Below are positions 1-8,653 of a stretch of DNA of 64,000 nucleotides, piece by piece. Each line of letters starts with the position of its first letter. The first letter of the stretch is position 1. The position numbers were made by a program, and so were the translations under genes. The notes under the pieces are model-generated. The model was not told the DNA's origin and ran no database searches. It saw nothing but the letters and a program-made list of their open reading frames with translations. This DNA comes from a virus. The stretch is taken from positions 1-64,000 of IMG/VR virus record IMGVR_UViG_3300028920_001457. The stretch is one strand, 5' to 3'.

Positions 1-85
1 TATCTATAGCTACAGCATAGGGTGCGTTGGTATATTCTGCCACAGCATCCTCAAATTGTTTTACTATCAAAAAGGGATTTGTCAT
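1..85 (-). CDS. DegT/DnrJ/EryC1-type aminotransferase, N-terminal fragment (runs off the left edge)
   Basis: Reading leftward from an ATG at 85, the first 28 residues include IVKQFEDAVAEYTNAPYAVA. This matches the N-terminus of PLP-dependent sugar aminotransferases of the DegT/DnrJ/EryC1/StrS family (pattern FE..(A/L)AEY.GA.YAVAV). Those enzymes put an amino group on a keto-sugar nucleotide. The start overlaps the stop of the upstream acyltransferase as ATGA, so the two are translationally coupled. The catalytic lysine lies outside the window, so the family call rests on this short stretch and on the glycan gene context. Confidence 0.6.
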   Translation of the reverse strand, partial: MTNPFLIVKQFEDAVAEYTNAPYAVAID

Positions 86-594
86 ATCTTTGATATTATT
101 TTTGCGGGATTACCCACAGCATAAACATTAGCGGGCAGAGACTTAAAAACGACTGCCCCCGATGCCACAATGGTATTCTCTCCTATTTCAACACCTGGCA
201 TAACAAGCACATTGGCAAATAAGATAACGTTATTGTGTATCACTACACTCTTTTGGTATTCATGTTTGCGTCTTGAAAATGACCTGGCATGAGAAAATAT
301 CTGGACACCTGTAGCCAAAGAAACGTTATCACCTATTTCCACAAAACCAGAGTAGTCTATAAAGACATTACTCCCAAGAACCACACCGTCACCTATTGAT
401 ATTGTTCCTTCTAAGTTGTGGGATCGGTGTAGTGCCACATTGTGGTTAATAATGGGATTTGTTCCTATGTTAAAAAACTTTCGGTAAGCCCATGTTCTCG
501 TCCTCCATAAATATGGAAAGCTGAACCACTTTGAACCAAATAAAGTCCAAATAAACCTTGCTGTTAATTGTTGTTTTCTATATTTTTGCATCAT
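82..594 (-). CDS. Left-handed beta-helix (hexapeptide repeat) acyltransferase
   Basis: 170 aa. From about residue 50 to the end the chain shows the hexapeptide rhythm [IV]-G-x-x-x-[VI], for example ISIGDGVVLGSNV and VEIGENTIVASGAVV. It ends in YAVGNPAKII, typical of LbH sugar O- or N-acetyltransferases of the WcaF/NeuD/maltose-acetyltransferase type. A His near residue 100 (IFSHAR) fits the catalytic-site region. It lies between a sugar aminotransferase and the glycan genes, so an aminosugar or glycan hydroxyl is a reasonable acceptor (inference). The stop overlaps the next start, and its own start overlaps the end of the upstream gene by 17 bp. Confidence 0.82.
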   Translation of the reverse strand: MMQKYRKQQLTARFIWTLFGSKWFSFPYLWRTRTWAYRKFFNIGTNPIINHNVALHRSHNLEGTISIGDGVVLGSNVFIDYSGFVEIGDNVSLATGVQIFSHARSFSRRKHEYQKSVVIHNNVILFANVLVMPGVEIGENTIVASGAVVFKSLPANVYAVGNPAKIISKI

Positions 595-1306
595 CCCAAA
601 AATTTACATTTAACCATTCTTTTGTTGTCGTAAAATAATCATCCGTTAAATCTCTCGTAATGGTTCCTATCTTCTTTGCCTCAATATTTATTTTATTAAC
701 AATATCATCAATACCAAGCATAAAGGGGAACTTACCATCACCTATGGTATATCGTCCCATTTTCGCCAACTCTGTTGCTGTTGTGATGCCCATGTTTATA
801 CACGGTTTAATATTTACAAAACACCGATCATAATAATTTTCCTTAAAATATTCTATGGGATGTTTTGCATATCCGAGAATTATGTTATAATCTATTTGGT
901 CTTTTATCTCCATATAAAGGGGATAGCCGTACCTCTCCTGGTCTGCTGTCGATAACATATACCAATAGACATGTTCCCCTAGTGGATTTGGTTTGAACAT
1001 ACTAAAATCCTTAATTTCGAGCCTTAATTTTTTCTCTCTATACCCCCCCACATCTTTTTCTATGTCTGTGCCCGCCACTATAACATCTTTTCTCAGATTG
1101 AAAAACACATCCATAAGACGACCTGTGTTCCAAACTACCGCAAACCCCTTATGATCATTTATTTTGTCAACATCATCCATGTCATACACCCCGGCGAAAA
1201 AACAGGGAGCATTTTTGTCGCAATAGGTCTGTAACTCCCACCTTGACAAGAAACCACGCTCAAAGTGTTTTACGTGAGGTGAAAAATATGCTTGTTCAAT
1301 CAACAT
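578..1306 (-). CDS. Glycosyltransferase-like protein, paralog A of three
   Basis: 242 aa. It shares its whole architecture with the proteins at 2515-3249 and 6071-6808: an opening F(S)..V..FE..F...W, a central F.G.YD.DD...I..H..F.V...TG, and a C-terminal CFVNIKP....G.TTA.E.A.MGR.TI followed by KIGTI. The GxTTAxExAxMGR segment resembles the donor-binding Glu region of GT-B glycosyltransferases, so a single-domain GT-B-like role is inferred; no family was firmly recognised. It overlaps the ATP-grasp gene upstream by 11 bp and lies in the glycan operon. Confidence 0.6.
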   Translation of the reverse strand: MLIEQAYFSPHVKHFERGFLSRWELQTYCDKNAPCFFAGVYDMDDVDKINDHKGFAVVWNTGRLMDVFFNLRKDVIVAGTDIEKDVGGYREKKLRLEIKDFSMFKPNPLGEHVYWYMLSTADQERYGYPLYMEIKDQIDYNIILGYAKHPIEYFKENYYDRCFVNIKPCINMGITTATELAKMGRYTIGDGKFPFMLGIDDIVNKINIEAKKIGTITRDLTDDYFTTTKEWLNVNFWDDAKI

Positions 1307-2492
1307 GAAATTCTATTTTTTCTGTTAGCATTTCAACAGTCTGTTCTGCTTCTGCGGCTGTTCTGCCCGTCACCACAACGTGTCCTATGCGGTCTGATCC
1401 AACAATAAATTTATTAACCTTATCGCCAATGTTTACATCAATTTTTAACTCTACCAGGTCTTTATGATATCTTACCCACCGTGGGATTATAATATCTCTT
1501 ATCACACCTGTCTTTTTCGACTGTAGTAAAAGGGCTGCATTAGGACGTCCCTTGCCTATTTTTATGTTTGTAAATTCACCCAGGGAAAGTTCTATGACAT
1601 ACCGATAAACATCGAAATTATAATATATAGAGATGTTTTCAGGCAGACATGTCGCCCCCATTCGTGCACCAATTTCCAATATATAGGGTTTCCCCTTAAC
1701 CATAATAAGGTCTACGTTGGCCACACAGTCCCTTATCCCCAATGCCCTAACCGCCTTTGAAACCAATATGTCTGCTTCTTGTTGCTGTGTTTTGCTTAAA
1801 TCAGCAGGCATGGAATGTCCTATCGGGGTACTTTGTGGGGGTGGTGATACGGTATCATTATGATAAAAACAAAAAACAAGTTGTCCTTCTCTTACAAACG
1901 CTTGCGATCCGAATTCAATACCCTCTAAATATTGTTCAATAATAATTTCATTTCTTTTTGTTACCCCCCTGGCATTATCCCACGCAACAGACAATTCCTC
2001 TTTTCTATTTACCTTAATAACCCCGCGGCTACCTGAGCTATCTACAGCCTTTACCATCACGGGATAACCTATATTGTCAGCAAACTGGTTGGCGTCAACA
2101 AGTTGGTCAAAAACCCCAAAGTCTGCCGTGGACACACCATGTTCTTTAAATAATCTTTTCATATTGCTTTTTATCGAACTGTTTACTGCCACATCATAAC
2201 CCGACCCCCTCAATCCAAGGCTATCTATAACACTACCCATTGCCGGCACACAAACATCTGTCCCTGTGGTTATGATACCATCAATATTAAATTCCCTTGC
2301 CACACTAATAATTCTGTCGGCGTTTCTTGTGTCACTGTCTATGAAAACATCTCCTGCATGTATGCCGGGGTATCCCGCAGGACTTACCACTATCACAAAC
2401 AAACCCATATCTTTGGCTTTCTTTATCAGGGGTACTTGGTACGTCCCCGCACCCAAAATCATTAATCTTTTTGTCTTGGAAATATTATCCAT
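1296..2492 (-). CDS. ATP-grasp ligase (CarB / D-Ala-D-Ala-ligase-like)
   Basis: 398 aa. The N-terminal pre-ATP-grasp Rossmann part reads MILGAGTYQVPLIKKAKDMG. The central ATP-grasp fold has PVMVKAVDSSGSRGV, the glycine-rich ATP loop, and the C-terminal part has VDLIMVKGKPYILEIGARMG with the metal-binding acidic residue and E-I-G-A-R. Such enzymes form amide bonds through an acyl-phosphate. In O-antigen clusters they often attach amino acids or other acids to aminosugars. The substrate here is unknown. A 22-bp gap separates it from paralog B. Confidence 0.85.
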   Translation of the reverse strand: MDNISKTKRLMILGAGTYQVPLIKKAKDMGLFVIVVSPAGYPGIHAGDVFIDSDTRNADRIISVAREFNIDGIITTGTDVCVPAMGSVIDSLGLRGSGYDVAVNSSIKSNMKRLFKEHGVSTADFGVFDQLVDANQFADNIGYPVMVKAVDSSGSRGVIKVNRKEELSVAWDNARGVTKRNEIIIEQYLEGIEFGSQAFVREGQLVFCFYHNDTVSPPPQSTPIGHSMPADLSKTQQQEADILVSKAVRALGIRDCVANVDLIMVKGKPYILEIGARMGATCLPENISIYYNFDVYRYVIELSLGEFTNIKIGKGRPNAALLLQSKKTGVIRDIIIPRWVRYHKDLVELKIDVNIGDKVNKFIVGSDRIGHVVVTGRTAAEAEQTVEMLTEKIEFHVD

Positions 2493-2514
2493 GGTTTTAT
2501 AATTAATAAATATC

Positions 2515-3249
2515 TTATTGCCAAAAACTTATTTTTTTCCATCTATCGTCTGTAATCTGAAACCCGTCCATCATTGATGGCTGAATAGTTCCTATTTTGT
2601 GACTTTCTTCATTAATCATGTCCACCATATTGCCACGTCTGAGCATCGGGTATTGTGCATTGGATGTCGTGAGACTCATGCGTCCCATATATCCAAGTTC
2701 AAATGCCGTAGTAAACCCACAACGTCCCGACAATGAGAGATTGAGATTCGCAAAACACTTGTCGTAATATTCTTTCTTATAATCAATATTTTTGCCAGCA
2801 AGTCCATATAATATATCATATTTAACTAACTTTTTCAATTCCTCTGCTTGTCGATAGCCATAGAGGTTTCTCGAGCTCCCTGCACCTAAATAAATATATA
2901 TCTTATCGCCCATGATATTGGGGGTAAACTCGCTATAATCTTTTATTGCTATGTGAACATTTTTCACATTCGCCCCTTGTGGGAAATGACAATAAAAGCG
3001 GTTAATAAAAACAGTATCAGGGGCAAGTGCTCTTATATATTCATTATTTCTCTTAACATCTGGTGTTCCTGTCTGCCAAAGCACTTTAAACCCGCTGTGT
3101 TTTCTTATTATATTGAAATCCGTGTCATCATATAATCCAATAAACACACAGGGTTCTTGGCAATTCATATAACTATTCATCCCCCACTTTGCGGCAAACA
3201 ACTTTTCAAAATGAGCCACCCTACTTGAAAATCTATATTGCGTTATCAT
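2515..3249 (-). CDS. Glycosyltransferase-like protein, paralog B of three
   Basis: 244 aa. Same family as 578-1306 and 6071-6808: opening YRFSSRVAHFEKLFAAKW, central FIGLYDDTDFNIIRKHSGF and LWQTGT, C-terminal CFANLNLSLSGRCGFTTAFELGYMGR and KIGTI. The GxTTAxE motif suggests a GT-B-like donor site (inference). It overlaps the WbqC-like gene by 17 bp. It is the most divergent of the three, with Leu-Ser in place of the KP motif. Confidence 0.6.
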   Translation of the reverse strand: MITQYRFSSRVAHFEKLFAAKWGMNSYMNCQEPCVFIGLYDDTDFNIIRKHSGFKVLWQTGTPDVKRNNEYIRALAPDTVFINRFYCHFPQGANVKNVHIAIKDYSEFTPNIMGDKIYIYLGAGSSRNLYGYRQAEELKKLVKYDILYGLAGKNIDYKKEYYDKCFANLNLSLSGRCGFTTAFELGYMGRMSLTTSNAQYPMLRRGNMVDMINEESHKIGTIQPSMMDGFQITDDRWKKISFWQ

Positions 3250-3922
3250 TATGAATAAATTTTATTGCATCCTTGCCTGTATTAAAAATCAAATCCACAA
3301 TACTCACATTGGGTTGAAAATCCCCATAGAGTTGCGGATATTCGGGATAACTATAATCCATCCAGTGTACATCTATACCTATTCCCCTGAAATCATTATC
3401 GGTGATGTAGTTTCTTGCCGCCGGCCCACAATAATAATCCGTGGCGCCAACCTCTTTTAGAATATTAAGAATCCTCCCTTTCCGCGTCCCTGTTTGTGTA
3501 TAATGGCGGGAGTCATCAAGGATTGTTGTTATCCCCATATAGTGGCATATATTTTCTATGAAATATTGATTAAGCTCGGATAATGTTTTATATTCTGCCT
3601 GGAAATATAATTTTTCAAACAATAGGCGCACATCATCAAAATGTGACGACTTCCAATATGAACTATATATATGTTGCCAATGTTCATACTGCCACTGCGT
3701 GGCTGGTAGTAAAACATCGCATGTCTTCACATCTCTCTTTATGTGTCCCACGGGTATGGTCAGCCATTTCAATCCGTCTTTTGTCTTTATTTTATTACGG
3801 TTGCGCCAATCACGCACCGTGTATTGCACATCATCATAAAAAATAAATAAATCACATTTATTTATTATATCGAAATAACCACGCCAGGGAATATAGTTAC
3901 TTTGTGATATTCCTACTTTCAT
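3233..3922 (-). CDS. WbqC-like family protein
   Basis: 229 aa. The N-terminus MKVGISQSNYIPWRGYFDII, then DLFIFYDDVQYTVRDWRNRNKIK and WLTIPVG, is diagnostic of the WbqC-like family found in O-antigen and aminosugar clusters. A C-terminal SIVDLIFNTG is also typical. The biochemical role of the family is poorly defined; it is usually linked to acyl or amino-acid decoration of sugars. Its start overlaps the upstream methyltransferase end by 26 bp, so the operon is tightly packed. Confidence 0.88.
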   Translation of the reverse strand: MKVGISQSNYIPWRGYFDIINKCDLFIFYDDVQYTVRDWRNRNKIKTKDGLKWLTIPVGHIKRDVKTCDVLLPATQWQYEHWQHIYSSYWKSSHFDDVRLLFEKLYFQAEYKTLSELNQYFIENICHYMGITTILDDSRHYTQTGTRKGRILNILKEVGATDYYCGPAARNYITDNDFRGIGIDVHWMDYSYPEYPQLYGDFQPNVSIVDLIFNTGKDAIKFIHNDNAI

Positions 3923-4556
3923 AATTTAAAAATATTCTTCTGTCATCAAAACCATTTTCTTTATATACAAAAATAGTAAATTCAAATGGCATATAATCAT
4001 TTCTTAGCACCACATTACGTGAATAGGTATACGCTATTGTTAGTATTGTTTCGGGCGAACTGTGAAAATGGTGTTTTATTTTCCATTCTACCTTATCTGA
4101 TAAGAAGTTAAAACAAACCCCCTCGTTACACATAGACAGGGCTTTTCTGAAATACTTATTAATAAGTCCGTACCCACCCTCGAAAACATTAAATATGCCC
4201 GATCCTATTATGATATCAAATTTTTCGTCTGTACCAAATGTCGTAAAATCAGCATTAATAAATCTTTTTTTGTATTTTTTTCTGGCAAGGTTTATCATAC
4301 CTGGCACTACGTCTATCCCCGTATACCTGCAATTTTTGTCCTCGACATAAGCGTTCAAGTCACCATAGCCGCATCCTATGTCAAGGATGTTTTTATTATT
4401 AAAATCAAATCCAGATAAAATAATTTCTTTTCTTATCTTATCTGCTCCGTGATTCCACCCAAGCGAGAGAATAGAATCACCATGTTTTTGTAAAAGCTCC
4501 GAATATCTGTCAAATGCTTCCATGGTTTTATCTGTTAATTTCACCCTTGTTATCAA
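3897..4556 (-). CDS. Class I SAM-dependent methyltransferase
   Basis: 219 aa. Motif I is NILDIGCGYGDLNAYV, followed by YTGIDVVPGMINLARKKY (motif II acidic residue binding the ribose) and a later FDIIIGSGIFNV strand: the standard Rossmann methyltransferase layout. The substrate cannot be told; in this operon an O- or N-methylation of a sugar or glycan is plausible (inference). An ATG at 4523 is an alternative start; the longer form overlaps the formyltransferase stop by 29 bp. Confidence 0.85.
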   Translation of the reverse strand: MITRVKLTDKTMEAFDRYSELLQKHGDSILSLGWNHGADKIRKEIILSGFDFNNKNILDIGCGYGDLNAYVEDKNCRYTGIDVVPGMINLARKKYKKRFINADFTTFGTDEKFDIIIGSGIFNVFEGGYGLINKYFRKALSMCNEGVCFNFLSDKVEWKIKHHFHSSPETILTIAYTYSRNVVLRNDYMPFEFTIFVYKENGFDDRRIFLNYESRNITK

Positions 4557-5139
4557 AGTTTTCTGTTATTGATACCCATACCTGATGGTCATTGATTAAT
4601 ACTTGGAAATCACCTTTTAAAGAATCAATAAACCATTGATTAAGTAACAAGCAGCCTGTTTTAAAGATGACTTCATTGCATGTTTCGGTATTTCTAAATA
4701 CTGCCTGTGCCAATATCATCCCCGCATCAATATCATTTGTAACGCGATGTAGTGTTGTACCTGTAAATCTCTCCCCCCGCTGTCGTCCTTCAGGCAGATA
4801 TTTTAGTCCGATAACGCCACGATAGGCGGGCAAGAGGGAATAATGAATATTGATAAACTCTATTGGTAATGATAAGACCTCGGGTTTTAATATTCTCCAG
4901 CATGTGGTAATAACCACATCGGGATTCATCCGATTTAGTGTTTTGATTAAATCCCCCTGCTCATTAAAATTCACCACAATATGGTCAATCGTCATCTTCC
5001 TTGCATATTCCACAGCCCCACATTCCCTATCGCCAATAACCCCGACAACTATTACGCCCAAATCATCCTGTCGGGCATGAACATGTTTTAATGTTCCACC
5101 CCCAGATGACACCAAAAAAACAACCCTTTTTATCATCAC
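4528..5139 (-). CDS. Formyltransferase (methionyl-tRNA formyltransferase / sugar N-formyltransferase fold)
   Basis: 203 aa. It carries the N10-formyl-THF transferase signature INIHYSLLPAYRG, with catalytic Asn and His near residues 97 and 99, and the Asp of NDIDAGMILAQ near residue 138. It lacks the C-terminal domain of methionyl-tRNA formyltransferase. With a DegT aminotransferase and a WbqC protein in the operon, N-formylation of an aminosugar (as for Qui4NFo-type sugars) is the best inference. ATGA coupling joins it to the radical SAM gene upstream. Confidence 0.85.
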   Translation of the reverse strand: MMIKRVVFLVSSGGGTLKHVHARQDDLGVIVVGVIGDRECGAVEYARKMTIDHIVVNFNEQGDLIKTLNRMNPDVVITTCWRILKPEVLSLPIEFINIHYSLLPAYRGVIGLKYLPEGRQRGERFTGTTLHRVTNDIDAGMILAQAVFRNTETCNEVIFKTGCLLLNQWFIDSLKGDFQVLINDHQVWVSITENFDNKGEINR

Positions 5140-6065
5140 ACATCAATATATTCACATGTTCCTGCCTGCCAGTCCACACAATTCCTACACATTTCCGGCA
5201 GGTTATTCCACATTTCTGATTGTTGTAATACCCTGTATAGCCTCATTCCTTTCCATGCTTCTTGGATTGTCTGTTTGTTAATATCCCCACATGGCACATC
5301 CGCATCCATATCATTGGCACAATAGGCGACAATACCCTTGTCGGTAATAGCCATAACCTGCATATTCCAATAACAGGGATAACGACTTGTGGGTGGGTGT
5401 TTCTGTTGTGGTAACTTATTAATCCAAGTAAGCATAGGGCGTATCTTGACGGTAACATCATAGTCAGACCAGAATTCTATGAAATCTTCCTTTTCCTGCC
5501 TGTTTCCGTTCATTTCTACAAATTGGATAAAAATATCAGGATGGGTTTTCCCCATTTCTTTTTTTAATTTTACCAGATACAAAATATTAGCGACAACCTT
5601 ATGATAGTCACCCCCAACACGATATTTCTTATATACATCCACCGATGCGGCGTCTACCCCGAAATAAATAGCATCCAAATCTGAATTTATTATATTACGT
5701 GCAGTAGCCTTATCCATCAAATTACCGTTCGAGTTTAATACCACATCTGTCAGTCCCTTGGATTTAGCATAACGAATCATTCTGAAAATATTATTATCAA
5801 GATTTATGTCTCTTATTATAAATGGTTCACCAAAGTATATTAACCAAACACGTATATCTTTATTTTTCATAGCCACCTCATCAATGATTTTTGTATAAAG
5901 TGACCAGGGCATAATACCTTTTTCTCGCTTCATATCTTTATGAAAACACATACTGCATTTAAAGTTACAATAGCTACATGTATCAATAAGCAAAACCCGC
6001 GGAAAATCACCGGGGTCTTCCCTACGTGAGCGTATCCATCCTTCCCTATCCTTGTTTATCTCCAT
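5136..6065 (-). CDS. Radical SAM enzyme with SPASM-type C-terminus
   Basis: 309 aa. The 4Fe-4S cluster motif CNFKCSMC (Cys 33, 37, 40) binds S-adenosylmethionine. IYFGEPF is the GGE-like motif. The C-terminus adds at least six more cysteines (RYPCYW, AYCAND, PCGD, MCRNCVDW, TCEY), as in SPASM domains holding auxiliary Fe-S clusters. Family members modify peptides, cofactors or aminoglycoside-type sugars. Which of these applies here is unknown; the neighbours favour a sugar or a glycan-linked amino acid. Confidence 0.85.
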   Translation of the reverse strand: MEINKDREGWIRSRREDPGDFPRVLLIDTCSYCNFKCSMCFHKDMKREKGIMPWSLYTKIIDEVAMKNKDIRVWLIYFGEPFIIRDINLDNNIFRMIRYAKSKGLTDVVLNSNGNLMDKATARNIINSDLDAIYFGVDAASVDVYKKYRVGGDYHKVVANILYLVKLKKEMGKTHPDIFIQFVEMNGNRQEKEDFIEFWSDYDVTVKIRPMLTWINKLPQQKHPPTSRYPCYWNMQVMAITDKGIVAYCANDMDADVPCGDINKQTIQEAWKGMRLYRVLQQSEMWNNLPEMCRNCVDWQAGTCEYIDV

Positions 6066-6070
6066 AAATG

Positions 6071-6808
6071 TTAACTAATCCAAAAATTTTCGTCCTTCCA
6101 TTCATCGCCTGTGTCAAAAAAATCTCCCACAACAGATGGCTGTATTGTACCTATTTTCTTGCTCTCAGCCATAACAACAGAAAGCATTTCATCAATATCT
6201 GAGTACTTAATACAAAAGGGGGCATCCCTGTTGGATATAGTCATCCGCCCCATATATGCCATTTCTATGGCCGATGTGTTTCCGCCATAAATGGTTGGTT
6301 TTATATTAACGAAAGACCGTGAATAGTAATTATCCATAACATACTTTATGTCATGCTGATGAAACCCAATGATAATTTCAAAGGGTGATTTTTTACGAAA
6401 AGCGTCAATTATACTGTATCCATATTCCTCTTTCATTCTCTCGTTTCCAACATAACAGTATATTTTATCTCCAAGTGGTACGGGAGTAAAGAGAGAAAAG
6501 TCTTTTATGGGGAATGCGGCTCGTTTTGTCTTGTAAATACCATTTTCGGGAATTCCCTGTTGCTGACTTGCTATGTGTACAACGACCCCCCGTGGGTTTA
6601 TCTTAAAAAAACAATCCCTTAACCGTCCTGTGTTTCTCACTACCTTAAATGCCCTGTGGTTATTTATCGCATTAACATCATCCATATCATAGACACCAAC
6701 AAATAATGATGACTCATTGGGATTAAAGTATGGTACTACATCCCACTTATCACAAAAACCCTTCTCAAAGGACTTTACCTTATCAGAAAACCTTACTTGC
6801 CGAATCAT
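6071..6808 (-). CDS. Glycosyltransferase-like protein, paralog C of three
   Basis: 245 aa. Closest in layout to 578-1306: VRFSDKVKSFEKGFCDKW, FVGVYDMDDVNAINNHRAF, RNTGRLRDCFF, then SFVNIKPTIYGGNTSAIEMAYMGRM and KKIGTIQPSV. The block from VYDMDDV to NTGRL is nearly shared with paralog A, which points to local duplication. A GT-B-like donor site is inferred from the G-x-T/S-A-x-E block. It overlaps the 253-aa ATP-grasp-like gene by 26 bp. Confidence 0.6.
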   Translation of the reverse strand: MIRQVRFSDKVKSFEKGFCDKWDVVPYFNPNESSLFVGVYDMDDVNAINNHRAFKVVRNTGRLRDCFFKINPRGVVVHIASQQQGIPENGIYKTKRAAFPIKDFSLFTPVPLGDKIYCYVGNERMKEEYGYSIIDAFRKKSPFEIIIGFHQHDIKYVMDNYYSRSFVNIKPTIYGGNTSAIEMAYMGRMTISNRDAPFCIKYSDIDEMLSVVMAESKKIGTIQPSVVGDFFDTGDEWKDENFWIS

Positions 6809-7544
6809 GTCTTTTTTTTATAAATCTCAAAAACTGTTCGTCTTGTGCTTGTTTTATCCATGGTGTAAAGGAAATGTGTGACACTATATTATTAACATCA
6901 ATGATTATTGGCTTCCCGTTTTCCATGAGAAAGTCCACATCCCCGTAGTCAAACCCAAAAAGCTGACAATTATAGTCAAATTCCTCCTGCATTTGCGGGG
7001 TAAATATTTCCCGCACATGTACCCACTCATGCGTAACATAGTCGTAATTATAGTCGGGATGTCCAAACAAAGTTCTTTTCCGTTGCTTCAGGATGTATTC
7101 TATCCCATCTGCATAATAAATACGATACTTAACAAATAGGTCGCGTTCCTTGTCCTCTATGTATCTTTGATATACATAACCCTTCCTGCGTGGTGCGGGA
7201 CATTTGATAAGACTATGTAGGGCATGTTGTCCTTGTTTTTCGGCTTTTTCCACACACACGCCCTCGTGTGTTTCGGGGTTAATGCTAATGTCATTAAAAA
7301 TATCATTGACTTTTTCTTTACTTATGTCCCAACAGCCGCGGTTTATGACATTGGGTTGTGTTAGGGTAAACATATCCGGCTGTATTTGTTTTTCACAGTA
7401 ACTCCAGAAAAAATGCAAGTCGTAATGTTCCTTGGGATTACTATGAAAGGGAATCCCATATTCCATACAAATACGATGCACCCTTGATTGTGGCACCGCT
7501 TTGTTTGGTTCTGGATAAAATAATATTGTTGGATACTTACTCAT
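6783..7544 (-). CDS. ATP-grasp-like protein
   Basis: 253 aa. A C-terminal DYGDVDFLMENGKPIIIDVNN is the ATP-grasp metal site (D...E/D.N). A mid-chain YVYQRYIEDKERDLFVKYRIYYADG fits the preceding beta-strand pair with conserved Arg. The N-terminal third is short and unlike the usual pre-ATP-grasp domain. It is probably a second amide- or ester-forming ligase of the cluster. Homologs sit beside glycosyltransferases in capsule loci, but the exact substrate cannot be read from sequence. Confidence 0.65.
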   Translation of the reverse strand: MSKYPTILFYPEPNKAVPQSRVHRICMEYGIPFHSNPKEHYDLHFFWSYCEKQIQPDMFTLTQPNVINRGCWDISKEKVNDIFNDISINPETHEGVCVEKAEKQGQHALHSLIKCPAPRRKGYVYQRYIEDKERDLFVKYRIYYADGIEYILKQRKRTLFGHPDYNYDYVTHEWVHVREIFTPQMQEEFDYNCQLFGFDYGDVDFLMENGKPIIIDVNNIVSHISFTPWIKQAQDEQFLRFIKKRHDSASKVF

Positions 7545-8127
7545 CTTTACAGTATTTATTGTAATTAGTTTCTATTGTGGACACATCGCTACGTGTACAT
7601 GTGTCTGACTGTGTTTGTATCTGTGTGGCCACCATAGGGAAAGTGACGAAGCAATTAAATTGTGGCTGTACGACAGTGGCAAGATAGTCATCATATTTTC
7701 TTATGTGATGTTCATGTGATAAAATATGTTCTACCGCCCCACCGGTGCGGTTACGCCAAATAATTGCATGTGTGACATGTGCATTATTTAACATAAACAG
7801 GTTTTCCGAATACCGTTTCTGTGGTTCTTTGGGTGACGCTCCAAGATACAAACAATCCCAGTCGTCGGGTAGTTGTTCAAAAGATTTATGTAAGACAGAC
7901 AATCCCCGCAAAACCTTAATGTCGTCTTCATATATGCCAAACATATTTTCATCATTACACATACGCATGATTTCCAAATGGGATTTTGCACATCCCACCC
8001 ATCCTGGTTTTATATCGTATGCGGCAAACCGCTCAACATCAATACCCAATTTGTGAAATTCATTTTGAACATAATTCCATCTCTCGGGTCGTCTATCAAG
8101 ATTTATACAGAAATTACGCATTATCAC
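7537..8127 (-). CDS. Glycosyltransferase family 25 (LPS-type galactosyltransferase fold)
   Basis: 196 aa. The N-terminal FCINLDRRPERWNYVQNEF, then GCAKSHLEIMRMC and GIYEDDIKVL (the metal-binding E-D-D), are the hallmarks of GT25 enzymes of LPS and lipooligosaccharide synthesis. ATIIWRNRTGG-like text near residue 128 matches the later acceptor strand. It probably adds a hexose to a host or phage glycan. It is joined to GroES by a 4-bp ATGA overlap. Confidence 0.85.
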   Translation of the reverse strand: MIMRNFCINLDRRPERWNYVQNEFHKLGIDVERFAAYDIKPGWVGCAKSHLEIMRMCNDENMFGIYEDDIKVLRGLSVLHKSFEQLPDDWDCLYLGASPKEPQKRYSENLFMLNNAHVTHAIIWRNRTGGAVEHILSHEHHIRKYDDYLATVVQPQFNCFVTFPMVATQIQTQSDTCTRSDVSTIETNYNKYCKDE

Positions 8128-8402
8128 CAGTATAAAAGTACATCCTGTATGTTCAGGAGATAATAGTCATCATCTTCATATCTTACTTTCATAGGTGCTC
8201 TTGGCGGATAGAACACATGTTGTCCTTCTTTAAGGGGTACGGGTATCTTATCTGTGCCCTCGCCCACCAATACCACAATGCCATGTGATGTCACCTCTTC
8301 GGTTGTCGTAGGTATGATAATCCCACTTGCCGTTTCTTTCTGTACTTCCTCGACCCGCTTTACCAATATCTTTGTCGGCAGTATATGTTTTTCTTTTATC
8401 AT
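8124..8402 (-). CDS. groES: GroES-like co-chaperonin
   Basis: 92 aa, full length for GroES. ILPTKILVKRVEE matches the LxPLxDRVLVK region; TASGIIIPTTTEE covers the mobile loop that contacts GroEL; VHFYPPRAP-like and YLLNIQDVLLYW form the last strands (usual ending E.DILA). Phage co-chaperonins (T4 gp31 type) redirect host GroEL to fold large capsid proteins. A four-base ATGA overlap couples it to the preceding coiled-coil gene. Confidence 0.9.
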   Translation of the reverse strand: MIKEKHILPTKILVKRVEEVQKETASGIIIPTTTEEVTSHGIVVLVGEGTDKIPVPLKEGQHVFYPPRAPMKVRYEDDDYYLLNIQDVLLYW

Positions 8403-8653
8403 GGTCTTTGTTCTTTAAGTTTTTTTATCGTTTCTTTAATAGCGTGAATCTTATTTACGATATCGGCTATATAATCATATAACGATTGTAACTTTTTGTC
8501 TTTGTATGTACCCGCCCTGAAATCGCCTTCATTCTCATCAAATAAGGCATATTTATCGGGCATCTTCTTTTGCAAGGTATCCAGTTGCTTGTTTAGTGCA
8601 TTAGCTTCCTTCTGTAATTCTTTTATCCTAAACCGTCTTTCGTTTCTTGTCAT
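8399..8653 (-). CDS. Small coiled-coil protein of unknown function
   Basis: 84 aa. Not recognised. Two helical, Lys/Glu/Leu-rich heptad stretches (residues 5-32 and 58-82) flank a short acidic middle, so a helical hairpin or dimer is likely. It overlaps both neighbours by 4 bp, inside the GroES transcript. Confidence 0.7.
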   Translation of the reverse strand: MTRNERRFRIKELQKEANALNKQLDTLQKKMPDKYALFDENEGDFRAGTYKDKKLQSLYDYIADIVNKIHAIKETIKKLKEQRP

